From Paludibacteraceae bacterium (GTDB lineage Bacteria > Bacteroidota > Bacteroidia > Bacteroidales > Paludibacteraceae): a stretch of 64,000 nucleotides of DNA. Below the pieces are notes generated by a model. The model saw only the letters and a list, made by a program, of their open reading frames with translations, had not been told where the DNA came from and ran no database searches. Below, one piece after another: positions 1-9,663 of the stretch. Made by a program: the position numbers and the translations under genes. Positions within the stretch are counted from its first letter, which is position 1. The number at the start of each line of letters is the position of its first letter. The DNA is taken from the NCBI GenBank assembly GCA_016937795.1, contig JAFGVV010000032.1, forward strand, positions 34,950 through 98,949. Direction: 5' to 3'.

Positions 1-2146
1 AAGAAGGGGGAGAAACCTTTGTTCCCCATGAAAAATCAGGCTTTGATGTAGTTTTAAAATCGAGGACAGCACCTTTGTGAATATCTTTCCAGTCAATCCA
101 CGTACTGTTGTGTTGTTTTCCGTTTATTTTTACTGCCTGTGTGTAAATATTTTTCTCAGAACCTCCTTTAATGATCAGATCACCGTCTTTCAGTTTCAGC
201 TTTACCGATTCGAAAATGGGTGTATTAATGGAAAAACCAGCCACACCCGGAATTTCGGGATACAGGCCAATGCAGGCAAAAACATACCACGACCCCATAG
301 TACCAAGGTCATCATTTCCGGGTAATCCGTTAATGGCACTTGAATATTGTTCGGTAAGCACTCTGTTGATCAATGCCTGCGTTTTATGTGGCCGGCCAAC
401 CCAGTTATACACCCATGGAATGCCAAAACTTGGTTCGTTTCCCGAAGCAAACCAGGCATCGTTGTAACCGGCATCCAGTCTGACAAAAAACTCATCCAAA
501 CGTTTTTCAGCAGCACTTTTTCCACCAATAATTTCAATTAATCCATTGATGTCGTAAGGCACCATCCAGAAATAATTTTTGTAGGTCGATTCTCTGAAAT
601 CCTCGCTCAAATCCTTCCACGAACCATCGGGGTTGCGCGATTGCAGCCAGCCCGTTTCCGGATTGAAAAGATTTTTCCACGAGCGGGCAAAATGGAAATA
701 CCGCCAACTGGCAAATTCATCGCCAACTGCATGAAGTGCAAACTGTCCAATAGCAAAATCGGATGAAGTATATTCGAGCTGAATGGAAGCATTGTAATAA
801 CCCTTTTCGAGATATTGCTTTAAGCCCGGGCGAACTTCCACATCCTGCGATTTAGCTCCGGGAACTTCGGCATTGGTACGCATAAGTTTAAAAATTGGTT
901 TCGGGTCGTAATTTCGTGCTCCGAATGCCCATGCATTGGAAATCAGGATTGGTGTTGGATCGCCCTGCATAACTCCTGTTTCAATATTGGCAAGCACCCA
1001 GCGGGGATATGCACCACCCGACTCTTCGGCAAAAAGCTGATGCGAGATCACAATATCCGAAGCAATATCGGGCGTAAGCATTGACAACAACTGAATTTGT
1101 GTACGGTAAGTATCCCAGTTACTAAGCGAAGTATAATGTTTCGAACGTGTTTTATGTACCTTAAAATCAGCACCCATATACTCGCCATTTACATCGCTGC
1201 ACACATTTGGGTGTATAAACGAACGGTATAAGTGTGTATAAAACTGCGTAACGCGGTCGGAATTTGTTCCGCTGACCTGAATCTTACCCAGATATTCGTT
1301 CCACTTGTTTTCAGCAGCACTTTTGGTTTGATCGAAATTCCAGGCTATATTTTCGGCCTTCAGGTTTTCTTTGGCGTTCTCGACCGACACATAAGAAACT
1401 CCGATTTTGTACTGAATCTGTTTTTTGTTCTTCAAATCGAAAGTAAAATAAACACCCGATTTCGCGCCTTCGGCAAATGTAGCTCCCGGTTTGAGTTTGT
1501 CATTTTTCCAAATACCTGTTTCTACTGCATCTGTATCAAACTCGGCAGCAAAATATACTTTATAAGGTGTTGCAATACCACAAAACTGGCCTCCATCGGC
1601 ATAACCCTCACATTTTCCGGGAGCGGTAATAACCACAGCAGCCTGCTGAATTTCGGTTGCAGCTACTCCGGCTCCGATGATTACAGTGCCAAATTGTTCT
1701 TCATCTGAAAAGCTGTAACGCGCCATTCCTGTGCGTTCGGTCACTGTAAGTTCGGCTAATGTTTCGTCCTGCACTGTAGCTTTATAATATCCGGCATGAC
1801 CTTCTTCATTCGACACACTTACCCTGTAATTCAGAATATTATCAGGTGATACCTTCAGTTTTCCCTTGAGCGGAAAAGTAGGAAAATTGCCCATGTGTTC
1901 GCATCCACCACCACTGAGCTGGTTGATAACGAAGCCTGAACGTTTCGAAAAATACGATGGCGTGAACTGAACCATTCCGAAAGGATAAGTAGCTCCGGGA
2001 TAACAATATCCTGAAGTTAACCCCACACCTTTTGTTCCTATTAATGTATTTACCTGCCGGGCATATTCAGCATTTGAAGTTTGACCGGTAAGGTTAAATA
2101 CAGTGCTACACAATAATAATGAGCAGATTATAAAAACTTTATTCAT
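1..2146 (-). CDS. GH92 exo-alpha-mannosidase, C-terminus cut by window edge
   Basis: Secreted glycoside hydrolase family 92 enzyme; known members are calcium-dependent inverting exo-alpha-mannosidases. About 715 residues are visible and the end runs off the left edge, probably a few tens of residues short of the stop. The ATG is the complement of 2144-2146 and is followed by a hydrophobic signal peptide (about residues 1-22). Family motifs read on the minus strand include YCYPGATYPFGMVQFTPS near the N terminus, GNEPSFGIPWVYNW, and GNDD at residues 610-613 followed by LGTMGSWYVF. I read the frame at both ends and at these motifs, not every codon. It lies 6 bp after the next GH92 gene, so it is the last visible gene of the operon. 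Its GNDD motif differs from the GDED and GNED of its two neighbours, so linkage specificity probably differs. Confidence 0.92.
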   Translation of the reverse strand, partial: MNKVFIICSLLLCSTVFNLTGQTSNAEYARQVNTLIGTKGVGLTSGYCYPGATYPFGMVQFTPSYFSKRSGFVINQLSGGGCEHMGNFPTFPLKGKLKVSPDNILNYRVSVSNEEGHAGYYKATVQDETLAELTVTERTGMARYSFSDEEQFGTVIIGAGVAATEIQQAAVVITAPGKCEGYADGGQFCGIATPYKVYFAAEFDTDAVETGIWKNDKLKPGATFAEGAKSGVYFTFDLKNKKQIQYKIGVSYVSVENAKENLKAENIAWNFDQTKSAAENKWNEYLGKIQVSGTNSDRVTQFYTHLYRSFIHPNVCSDVNGEYMGADFKVHKTRSKHYTSLSNWDTYRTQIQLLSMLTPDIASDIVISHQLFAEESGGAYPRWVLANIETGVMQGDPTPILISNAWAFGARNYDPKPIFKLMRTNAEVPGAKSQDVEVRPGLKQYLEKGYYNASIQLEYTSSDFAIGQFALHAVGDEFASWRYFHFARSWKNLFNPETGWLQSRNPDGSWKDLSEDFRESTYKNYFWMVPYDINGLIEIIGGKSAAEKRLDEFFVRLDAGYNDAWFASGNEPSFGIPWVYNWVGRPHKTQALINRVLTEQYSSAINGLPGNDDLGTMGSWYVFACIGLYPEIPGVAGFSINTPIFESVKLKLKDGDLIIKGGSEKNIYTQAVKINGKQHNSTWIDWKDIHKGAVLDFKTTSKPDFSWGTKVSPPS

Positions 2147-2152
2147 ATTTAC

Positions 2153-4426
2153 TTATTTATTTGAAACTGAGAACGGAGCTGCACTTTTTGAAATAGCTCT
2201 TTTGAGATTGGGTTTATCTCCCATTTCGAATTTCATAATTCCACCGTTTACAATGTCACTGTATCTGATATAATTTTTCTCCAGCGAAACACCATTTATC
2301 GTTGCCGACTGGATATACACATTCTCTTTGGAATTATTTCTGGCTTCGATTACAAATTTTTTATTGTCTTCCATGGTAATGGTTACTTTTGGAAACAACG
2401 GACTACCAATGACATACTCGTCGGTTCCGGGGCAAACGCTGTAAATTCCCAAAGCATTCAGCACATACCACGACGACATTCCACCCTGATCTTCGTCGCC
2501 CGGATAACCACGTTCGGAAGAGTTATAAAGTCTGTCCATGATTTGTCGTGACCAGTACTGTGTTTTCCATGGCTGACCGGCATAACTATACAAATAAATC
2601 ATGTGCTGAATGGGTTGATTTCCATGTGCATATTGTCCCATGTTGGCCAGTTGCATTTCCTTCATTTCGTGAATTTCGTTTCCATATGTTCCCGGAACTA
2701 TGATATTGGAAACCATGAAAACCGAGTCGATTTTATTTGTAAGCCTTTCATCGCTTCCGTACAAATTGATCAGCCCCTGCACATCGTGAAAAACCGACCA
2801 TGTATAATGCCAGGCATTTCCTTCGCAGTATGGGCCGCCCCATTCGTATGGATTAAATGGTTCAAGCCATTTTCCATTTTTATCTTTTCCGCGCATAAAA
2901 CCGGTTTTGGCATCGAAAACATTTTTGTAGTTGAACATTTGCTTTGCAAAAATATCTTTGTAAAAATCGTTGTCGGTCATTTTCGCCAACTGATATCCGC
3001 AAAAATCATCGTAAGCATATTCCAAAGTTTGTGCTGTGGAACCAAGCGATTCCGGATAAGTGACATAACCAAGCTGCCAATATTCTTTCCACCCTGCACG
3101 ACCATTGGCACCGCCCCACGGGCCTTTGTTCATTGCTTCGTTGGCATAAGCTTTCAGTGCTCTTTCGGGATCAAAAGTGCGGATTCCCTTCACCCATGCA
3201 TCGGTAAGCAGCGAAATTGCGTGATTTCCTATCATGCCTCCCGTTTCGCCCGGAAACGACCACGAAGGCAACCAACCACATTGTTCCTGAGCATCCAGAA
3301 GTGCATTCATATAGCGTCCCTGCATAGTGGGATGCAGAATGTTGGTAAGTGGAAACTGCGAGCGGAAGGTGTCCCAAAATCCGTTATCGGTGTACATATA
3401 ACCATTGTAGATTTTCCCGTTGTAAGGGCTGTAATAGTATGGTTGGTTCTCGGCATTCAGTTCGTAAAACTTCCTCGAAAAAAGATTTGCTCTGTACAGG
3501 CAGGAATAAAAAGTACGGGTTTGCTCATCAGTGCCACCTTCCACCAACACCCGGTTCAGCAATGCATTCCATGTGTCAGCACCTCTCTTTTTAGTCACTT
3601 CCAACGTTTTATCCTTTCCAAGTTCCCGGTTGAGCGTAATGTGCGCCTGTTCATAGCTTATGTACGACGATGCGGCTTTTGCCTGCACTTTTGCACCATT
3701 TTTGAATTTGACAAATGCGCCATAGCCTTTTCCATTGCCGGTCTTTTGTTTTTCAAAAATCTGATCTTTCTGATTTTCCCAAATACCATATTCGGTAAAA
3801 GGCTGATCGAACTGAATCACAAAATAGTTTCTAAAAGTGGATGCATTATTCACAAAACGCTGATTATTAACCCAACCTGTTATCTGTTTTTTCACAGGAT
3901 CGATATTAATCCCGCTCATATCGGTATATCCATCGAGCACCAGATAGGCAGCCTGATTTTTAGGATATGTAAAACGCAAATGCGCACCACGTTCGGTAGG
4001 AGCCATTTCGGTCAACATACCATTGTTGAATTTTACACTGTAATAATGAGGTTGACCAATCTCATTGGTATGACTAAAAGCAGTTGCACGTTCGTCCTGA
4101 TTTACAATAAGTTTTCCCACAACCGGCATTAGCGAGTAAACCGCATAATCAGAAACCCAGGGGCTGCACTGATGTGCCTGCTGAAATCCACGAATTTTAT
4201 CAGCCGAATACTGATATTTCCAGCCTTCTCCGTTTTTTCCAGTTTGTGCTGCCCAGGTATGCATGGCATAAGGCATGGCTGTGGTAGCATAAGTGTTTCC
4301 GTAGCTGAGTCCAAAGTGTGAATCGGTACCCTGAAGCGTATTGACGAATTGTACTAAATCCCTGTTTTGCGCCTGAACAATCAACATCAAGCCGGATATC
4401 AATGTAGTGAATATGATTCTTTTCAT
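2153..4426 (-). CDS. GH92 alpha-mannosidase (second of three)
   Basis: Complete 757-residue GH92 enzyme with signal peptide (MKRIIFTTLISGLMLIVQAQ), expected in the periplasm or at the surface. The N-terminal beta-sandwich begins at LVQFVNTLQGTDS and the catalytic (alpha/alpha) barrel fills the second half. Glu535 in YCEGNAWHYTW aligns with the known general acid of family 92 (Glu533 in BT3990). GDED at residues 643-646, followed by QGGMSSWYV, is the general-base motif. The usual GNEP is GNQP here (GNQPIQHMIYLYSYAGQPWK), which suggests a separate subfamily. The gene starts 42 bp after the GH92 gene upstream and ends 6 bp before the third. A 509-codon open frame antisense to it is a codon-usage shadow. 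Family assignment is secure; the linkage cleaved cannot be told from sequence alone. Confidence 0.95.
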   Translation of the reverse strand: MKRIIFTTLISGLMLIVQAQNRDLVQFVNTLQGTDSHFGLSYGNTYATTAMPYAMHTWAAQTGKNGEGWKYQYSADKIRGFQQAHQCSPWVSDYAVYSLMPVVGKLIVNQDERATAFSHTNEIGQPHYYSVKFNNGMLTEMAPTERGAHLRFTYPKNQAAYLVLDGYTDMSGINIDPVKKQITGWVNNQRFVNNASTFRNYFVIQFDQPFTEYGIWENQKDQIFEKQKTGNGKGYGAFVKFKNGAKVQAKAASSYISYEQAHITLNRELGKDKTLEVTKKRGADTWNALLNRVLVEGGTDEQTRTFYSCLYRANLFSRKFYELNAENQPYYYSPYNGKIYNGYMYTDNGFWDTFRSQFPLTNILHPTMQGRYMNALLDAQEQCGWLPSWSFPGETGGMIGNHAISLLTDAWVKGIRTFDPERALKAYANEAMNKGPWGGANGRAGWKEYWQLGYVTYPESLGSTAQTLEYAYDDFCGYQLAKMTDNDFYKDIFAKQMFNYKNVFDAKTGFMRGKDKNGKWLEPFNPYEWGGPYCEGNAWHYTWSVFHDVQGLINLYGSDERLTNKIDSVFMVSNIIVPGTYGNEIHEMKEMQLANMGQYAHGNQPIQHMIYLYSYAGQPWKTQYWSRQIMDRLYNSSERGYPGDEDQGGMSSWYVLNALGIYSVCPGTDEYVIGSPLFPKVTITMEDNKKFVIEARNNSKENVYIQSATINGVSLEKNYIRYSDIVNGGIMKFEMGDKPNLKRAISKSAAPFSVSNK

Positions 4427-4468
4427 TTTTAAATTGAGTTTATCTGATTTTTTATTATAAAAACGATT

Positions 4469-6808
4469 TTAGTTTTTCCCCCAGTTTTTATTTGGCTTTT
4501 TTCCCATAAACAGCTCCAGCGTACCTCCGGCAGCAACTTCGGCAAAGTCAATATGACATAAATCGTATGCTTTTCCGTTTAATTTTGCTTCCTGTATGTA
4601 AATATTTTCCTGACTATTATTGTGGGCAATAATACTGAATTTCTTGCCGGAATAATACTTTGAATCCAGTGTAAATTCGATGCGATCGAACACCGGACTT
4701 GTAATTTCGAGTCGGGTATTGCCCGGGCAGGAAGGATGAATGCCCGCAGCAGCCAACACAAACCAGGCCGACATTTGCCCTGCATCTTCGTTTCCCACAA
4801 GGCCTTCTACTTTGTTTTGGTATCCGTTCCGGCAAATAAAGCGTGTCCACTTTTGCGTTTCCCACGGACTGTCGAGCTGATTGAAAAGGAAGGGAACAAA
4901 ATGCACAGGCTCGTTGGCATGATTGTAATAACTGTTCCACAACAAGTGTGAAGGCGTATTTGCAAAAAATGCATTCAGATCTTTTAAAACAGCATTTTTA
5001 CCTCCCATCAGTTCCACCATTCCCGACACATCGTGCGGTACAAACCAACCCTGTTGATATGGATTACACTCTACACAACCATACCATTCTTTCAGACGGC
5101 CATCTTCGGGCCATGGTTCCCATTCTCCGTTACTTAAACGCGGACGAAACCAGCCTTTTTCAGTATCGAATATATTCCGGTAAGCCTGAGATTTTTCAAG
5201 AAAAAGTTTTTCATCAGTTGTCTTTCCTAATTTTGAGGCCAGTTGTGCCACGCACCAGTCAGTATAAGCATATTCAAGTGTATGCGAGATGCCTACATTT
5301 GTTGCCGAATAGCCCAGGCTATCATTTCCAAACTTAGCCGAAGTATTTACAGCATAACGATAGGCTTTCTCCACATCATAGGTCCGAATGCCTTTTGCAT
5401 AAGCATCGGCCAGCACCGACAAAGCCGGATTTCCGATCATACAACCCGAATAAGAATTCAGAATTTCCCAACGCTCGAAATATTCGCGACCACTCTGATC
5501 GGCCATGGTTACCAGCGAATTAATCTGATCGCTGACTACCAATGGATTGATAATTGTTTGCAATGGAAACTGACTGCGAAAAACATCCCAACCGCTGAAT
5601 ATGGTACGTTTTGTAAATGAATTGTCGTTTTGATGAATTTTAAGATCGCCACCAACATATCGTCCATCCACATCTTCATAAATGCGTGGATCAATCATCG
5701 TGTGATATAAAGCACTGTAAAACACAGTTTTTTCATCATCGGTTCCACCTTCCACAAATACTTTGCTTAACTCACGGTTCCAGAGATTTTCAGCGTCGGT
5801 TTTTACTTCATCGAATGTTTTATTCTTTATTTCAGAATTATAATTCAGTTCGGCTCCGGCCATGTCCACAAATGAAATACCTACTTTGAGAGTTACTTCT
5901 TCGTTTTCGAGAGTAGAAAACTCATTAAAAAAGCCCAGGTGCTTTCCTTCCTGCATTTTCGAGTCAGTGACAACAGGCGCTTTTGCCACCTGTTGCAAAT
6001 AGGCCGCGTTCACCACTTCGTCTTTCTTACGAATCTGACCTTCAGGAATGTCAGCATTCCAGAAGCCATATTTCGCCAATGGTTTACTAAACTGAGCATA
6101 GAAAAATACACTGTAATCAGCATTTCCTTCACCATTTCCCCAGCCACCACCTTCGGGCGGACATTTCATCCAACCTTTGATGCTGTATTCGTCAACCACT
6201 TCGATGTGCTGAAAAGTGGAGGTACCTCCAACTCTGCGTGCAAGATCAATCTGAATACGTGACTGTTCGTTTTCGGGAAAAGTAAATTTCAAAATTCCAC
6301 AACGGGGCGTAGCCGAACTTTCCACTTTCACATCATAATCGGTAAGTTCCACCGAATAATATCCCGCTTTAGCCGTTTCAGTTTTTTTATTGTAATGTGA
6401 CCGATAACCTTTTATGCTTCCATCTTCTTTGCCTGCAATTTTTTGTAGTTCTCCGGTTGTGGGCATTACAAGGAAGTTACCAAGTTCGCCAAACCAGCCC
6501 ACGCCATTCATTTGGGTGAATGCAAATCCCTCAATGGTTTTATGTTCGTAGCTGTAACCTGAGCCATTATCTCCTCCTGTAATTGTATTCGGGCTCACCT
6601 GCACCATACCAAAAGGTGTGGTTGCACCCGGAAATGTTTTTCCCAATCCATGATAAACGCCGGCTGCGCCTTCGCTTGTGCTGGCTCCGATAAACGGATT
6701 TACAAAATCAACAGGTCTGAATTCATTTTCAGATGTCTTTCCCTGTGTGCAGGCAGTCAGCAGCAACAGCATTGACAGGTAAAAATGAATCGGTCGTAAT
6801 TTGCGCAT
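4469..6808 (-). CDS. GH92 alpha-mannosidase lipoprotein (first of three)
   Basis: Complete 779-residue GH92 enzyme. The N terminus MRKLRPIHFYLSMLLLLTAC has a lipobox (LLTAC), so the protein is probably lipid-anchored, unlike its two paralogs, and may sit at the cell surface or outer membrane. Family landmarks are DFVNPFIGAST, FPGATTPFGMVQVSPNT, general-acid Glu580 in CVECNPYQQGWFVPHD, NHANEPVHFVPFLFN, and GNED at residues 672-675 followed by AGQMSAWFVL. The first base position of the GDED motif is Asn here. Sequence divergence from the neighbours is large, so these are not recent tandem copies. It follows the GH38 gene by 23 bp in the same operon. The GH92 call is firm; exact linkage is open. 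Confidence 0.95.
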   Translation of the reverse strand: MRKLRPIHFYLSMLLLLTACTQGKTSENEFRPVDFVNPFIGASTSEGAAGVYHGLGKTFPGATTPFGMVQVSPNTITGGDNGSGYSYEHKTIEGFAFTQMNGVGWFGELGNFLVMPTTGELQKIAGKEDGSIKGYRSHYNKKTETAKAGYYSVELTDYDVKVESSATPRCGILKFTFPENEQSRIQIDLARRVGGTSTFQHIEVVDEYSIKGWMKCPPEGGGWGNGEGNADYSVFFYAQFSKPLAKYGFWNADIPEGQIRKKDEVVNAAYLQQVAKAPVVTDSKMQEGKHLGFFNEFSTLENEEVTLKVGISFVDMAGAELNYNSEIKNKTFDEVKTDAENLWNRELSKVFVEGGTDDEKTVFYSALYHTMIDPRIYEDVDGRYVGGDLKIHQNDNSFTKRTIFSGWDVFRSQFPLQTIINPLVVSDQINSLVTMADQSGREYFERWEILNSYSGCMIGNPALSVLADAYAKGIRTYDVEKAYRYAVNTSAKFGNDSLGYSATNVGISHTLEYAYTDWCVAQLASKLGKTTDEKLFLEKSQAYRNIFDTEKGWFRPRLSNGEWEPWPEDGRLKEWYGCVECNPYQQGWFVPHDVSGMVELMGGKNAVLKDLNAFFANTPSHLLWNSYYNHANEPVHFVPFLFNQLDSPWETQKWTRFICRNGYQNKVEGLVGNEDAGQMSAWFVLAAAGIHPSCPGNTRLEITSPVFDRIEFTLDSKYYSGKKFSIIAHNNSQENIYIQEAKLNGKAYDLCHIDFAEVAAGGTLELFMGKKPNKNWGKN

Positions 6809-6831
6809 ATGTTTTTGTTATTAAATATGTG

Positions 6832-9354
6832 TCAGTTTTTTAAATAGATATTCCGGATTCCAAATTGTGGAATACTAAGAGTAAGTTCGTTCGCGTTGAT
6901 TTTTTTCAAAGCCGGATCAGACTGTCGTTGTGTGCCGTTTAGTTCAACTTCAGTGATTTCATTAAATCGAAATCCGATGTCAATTTTCTGTTCTCCTGCA
7001 TTAGATTCTGCATTAAACAGGCGCATCAACACGCCATTTTCAGTAATCTGAACCGCACTCAGTTCATATCCGCTATTTTTCAGATCAATAAAACTCCGGT
7101 TTTCTGACTTAAGTCCTTTTGATACTCTGGCAATAAGCGGTTCATTCCATGCGGTATTTTTCGATTGTACTGCAGCTTTATCCCATTTTTGGCTGTGTGG
7201 TACAAGCGCATATTTCAGTTTTGTAGAACCTGTAATTTTATAGTCTGGCCCCCACAAACCTTTTCCTGAATACTGTATAGTTAACCCGAGCGGGAGATTA
7301 TCGCCATAAGTATAGGAAGTGGTATGATCGCTAAAAAGAGCCAAACCATCTCCGTTTTCCTGTTCCGATAAGTCTATCCAATTCAGGATCACATTGTGCT
7401 TTATGCTGTCCCATGTATTGAAAGTGGTATTGTTCAGACGGCTTTCGCACACATCAAAAGGCGCATTTTTGTAGAGTTTCGGAGTTTTTAAATCCACCGG
7501 AAACCATATATTCAGTTTATAACGATCGTTGCAAAATGCACGACGGTTTTCCTGCCAGTTATCCTGTTGTTTGTATTCACCTATTCCCTCGTTATGTTTC
7601 CATTTGATGTTCAAATCAAAATCAACCACAGCACTGCCTGTCGAAATTGTAACCGTCTGATCAAACGAATGCGATGCAATGTGGCCCGAAATACGTACTG
7701 TGCTTTTATGAGCATTGCTTTCCAAAAGCGTTACTTTTGCCTTGCTCTCTGCTGAGGAGCGAAATTTATTCTGCTCATAAAAAAAACCTCTGATTTCGCC
7801 GAGTAAAAGTTCTGACTGTTTTGATACATATTCTTTATTTCCCTGTGTTTTAGAAACTAAGCTTTTTATCGTGCCCCCCTTATTCAGGTCGAACACAATT
7901 TTATACATATCATTTTCGAGCGTACACTCATCAGCTGTTTTCCTGAAAGTTTTTTCAACTGATTTTTTTACTGATTTTAGTTTTGATAATTGATAAGTAG
8001 CATACCCAAATGCAGGAACATTAGCCTGAAAATGGATGGTATTGGCTTTTGATACCGAATACGAAATTTCTTTTTTATCAGCATCCAGCAATCTGAATGT
8101 TCCTGCCATCAGGTTTTCGGGCAATTGCATTGCGACCACCTCATTTCTCAAAAATCCAACAGTATTGTAAACCCTTATGAAATAATCATTTCCTGCTGTG
8201 GCGTTTTCGAAACTTCCCAAAGATTTTTGCATTATTTCGTTCGAAGTATCATTGGTTTTATTCGTCCACACTGCAATTTCATCCGCCCAGGTATTGGTTT
8301 TATTCATCCTGTTGTAAGGTACAATCCACGAATCGTGATGTTGTGCAAGCATCAATGTTCTCCACGCTTCGTCCATTTGTTTCTGATCGGGCTTAAATCC
8401 ATTTTCCAGATATGCCATTGCACTTAACTTTTCAGCCTGTACAATTTTATTTTCGGAGTGTCGTACCTGTTGCGCAATTTTTTGCAGCACCTGACTGCCC
8501 CACATCAGATTTACCCGCACATCTTCCTGTGTAAAATGCCAGTTATCAGCAGTTTTTCCATCTGATATTTTTTCGAAATATTCCTTCCAGGTTACATACA
8601 CCGAGTTGCTTTTGTTTTTAGCACCAAATCCCAGCCATGGACCATTTTTCCATCCGGCATCCTGAAAACACATTCCTACGGGATTTTTTACTCCGTAACT
8701 AAAGCAGGCATTTATATATTCAGGTGAATTTATCCACGCTGTGGTTTGCCACGTGGAATTATCTTCAAAATCTTCGCATCCGTAGCGTGGAACTGTAACC
8801 AGCGAAGTTCCGTCCGGCCCGATCCAGTTCACCAAATCCTTACCATAAGCACTTGTATATCCGCCCCAGCAGGTATTCGGACATTTGAGAACTGCATAAT
8901 TAAAGCCAAACGATTTCAGAATCTGAGGTAAACTACTTGTAAAGCAGGGCTCTTCCACCGAATATGTATTGAAAGAAACTCCCGGAAAGTGACTATTAAT
9001 CTTATTTATACCATATTGAAACTGACGAATGATACTTTCGCCCGAAATATTGTAGCAGTAGGGTTGAGCATAAGTTGGATTGGTAAACTCCAGTCTGTCG
9101 CTGTGGCTGATATTTTTAAAAATGTCGAACTGAATCGGAGTTTTTTGTTTTACACTATCCCAGGTTTCAGGCTCAATCTCAAAACAAATTTTCCATTCGG
9201 GGTATTTATTCAGATTTTCAAGGATAAAAGCCGTTTTCCACTCCACCGGATAATGACCATATATGCCACCATGATACCCATCGACAAAATACACGTTCTG
9301 TGCATTAAGCGAAAAAATGAAACCAAACAACAACACAAAATAACATCTGTACAT
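6832..9354 (-). CDS. GH38-like alpha-mannosidase
   Basis: 840-residue secreted protein (signal peptide about 1-19, ending SLNAQ) with the layout of family 38 alpha-mannosidases, zinc-dependent retaining enzymes. The N-terminal catalytic-like domain starts at VYFVDGYHGGIYGHYP (His28 and Asp25 are candidate metal ligands). The middle helical domain carries LAQHHDSWIVPYN with HHD at 339-341, the most recognisable GH38 motif. The C-terminal part is the usual large beta-domain. The canonical N-terminal HxDxxW and the nucleophile motif are not obvious, so this is a divergent branch. It starts 9 bp after a 73-residue ORF and precedes three GH92 genes, fitting stepwise removal of alpha-mannose. Family call is good; activity is inferred. 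Confidence 0.85.
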   Translation of the reverse strand: MYRCYFVLLFGFIFSLNAQNVYFVDGYHGGIYGHYPVEWKTAFILENLNKYPEWKICFEIEPETWDSVKQKTPIQFDIFKNISHSDRLEFTNPTYAQPYCYNISGESIIRQFQYGINKINSHFPGVSFNTYSVEEPCFTSSLPQILKSFGFNYAVLKCPNTCWGGYTSAYGKDLVNWIGPDGTSLVTVPRYGCEDFEDNSTWQTTAWINSPEYINACFSYGVKNPVGMCFQDAGWKNGPWLGFGAKNKSNSVYVTWKEYFEKISDGKTADNWHFTQEDVRVNLMWGSQVLQKIAQQVRHSENKIVQAEKLSAMAYLENGFKPDQKQMDEAWRTLMLAQHHDSWIVPYNRMNKTNTWADEIAVWTNKTNDTSNEIMQKSLGSFENATAGNDYFIRVYNTVGFLRNEVVAMQLPENLMAGTFRLLDADKKEISYSVSKANTIHFQANVPAFGYATYQLSKLKSVKKSVEKTFRKTADECTLENDMYKIVFDLNKGGTIKSLVSKTQGNKEYVSKQSELLLGEIRGFFYEQNKFRSSAESKAKVTLLESNAHKSTVRISGHIASHSFDQTVTISTGSAVVDFDLNIKWKHNEGIGEYKQQDNWQENRRAFCNDRYKLNIWFPVDLKTPKLYKNAPFDVCESRLNNTTFNTWDSIKHNVILNWIDLSEQENGDGLALFSDHTTSYTYGDNLPLGLTIQYSGKGLWGPDYKITGSTKLKYALVPHSQKWDKAAVQSKNTAWNEPLIARVSKGLKSENRSFIDLKNSGYELSAVQITENGVLMRLFNAESNAGEQKIDIGFRFNEITEVELNGTQRQSDPALKKINANELTLSIPQFGIRNIYLKN

Positions 9355-9363
9355 TTCTGTAAA

Positions 9364-9585
9364 TCAATCTTTTTTATTTTCTATTCTATTCAAAAAGCTC
9401 TTAAGCTTTTTTTCTGTTTCATTTATATTCTCAATCCGAACCTGCAGGCTCACATAAGCCAGTAATAAATGATCTTCAATTATTTCATTTTTAAAATCAA
9501 TATTCCGGCTCACGGACAACAGAAAGTCATCTTTGTCGCTGGTTGAGAGTTCTCTGAACAGATATTTTATTCCGGGGTCTGTCAT
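9364..9585 (-). CDS. Small protein between ECF sigma factor and GH38; possible anti-sigma N-domain
   Basis: 73 residues, no signal peptide, no membrane segment and no cysteine. It sits 78 bp after the sigma factor stop and 9 bp before the GH38 start, on the same strand, so it is likely a real operon member. The order of residues (YLFRELSTSDKDDFLLSVSR, then a charged helix) loosely recalls the cytoplasmic N-terminal helices of FecR-type anti-sigma factors. If so it would be a soluble anti-sigma lacking the membrane and periplasmic parts. That link is inference from pattern only. There is no strong ribosome site. It could also be an unrelated small protein. Confidence 0.55.
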   Translation of the reverse strand: MTDPGIKYLFRELSTSDKDDFLLSVSRNIDFKNEIIEDHLLLAYVSLQVRIENINETEKKLKSFLNRIENKKD

Positions 9586-9663
9586 TTTCGCTGTTTTACT
9601 TTATAATGGGAACGATCGAACGTTCGAAATCCATTAAAAGACACAGCAAAATATCTGTAAATC

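Noticed and set aside
1..2146. Pseudogene call for the first GH92
   Set aside because: The frame is open at both ends and at all motifs checked; it is incomplete only because the window ends.
2603..4132. 509-codon ORF antisense to the second GH92 gene
   Set aside because: The opposite strand encodes a complete GH92 enzyme with all motifs; the antisense product has no recognisable domain or start signal.
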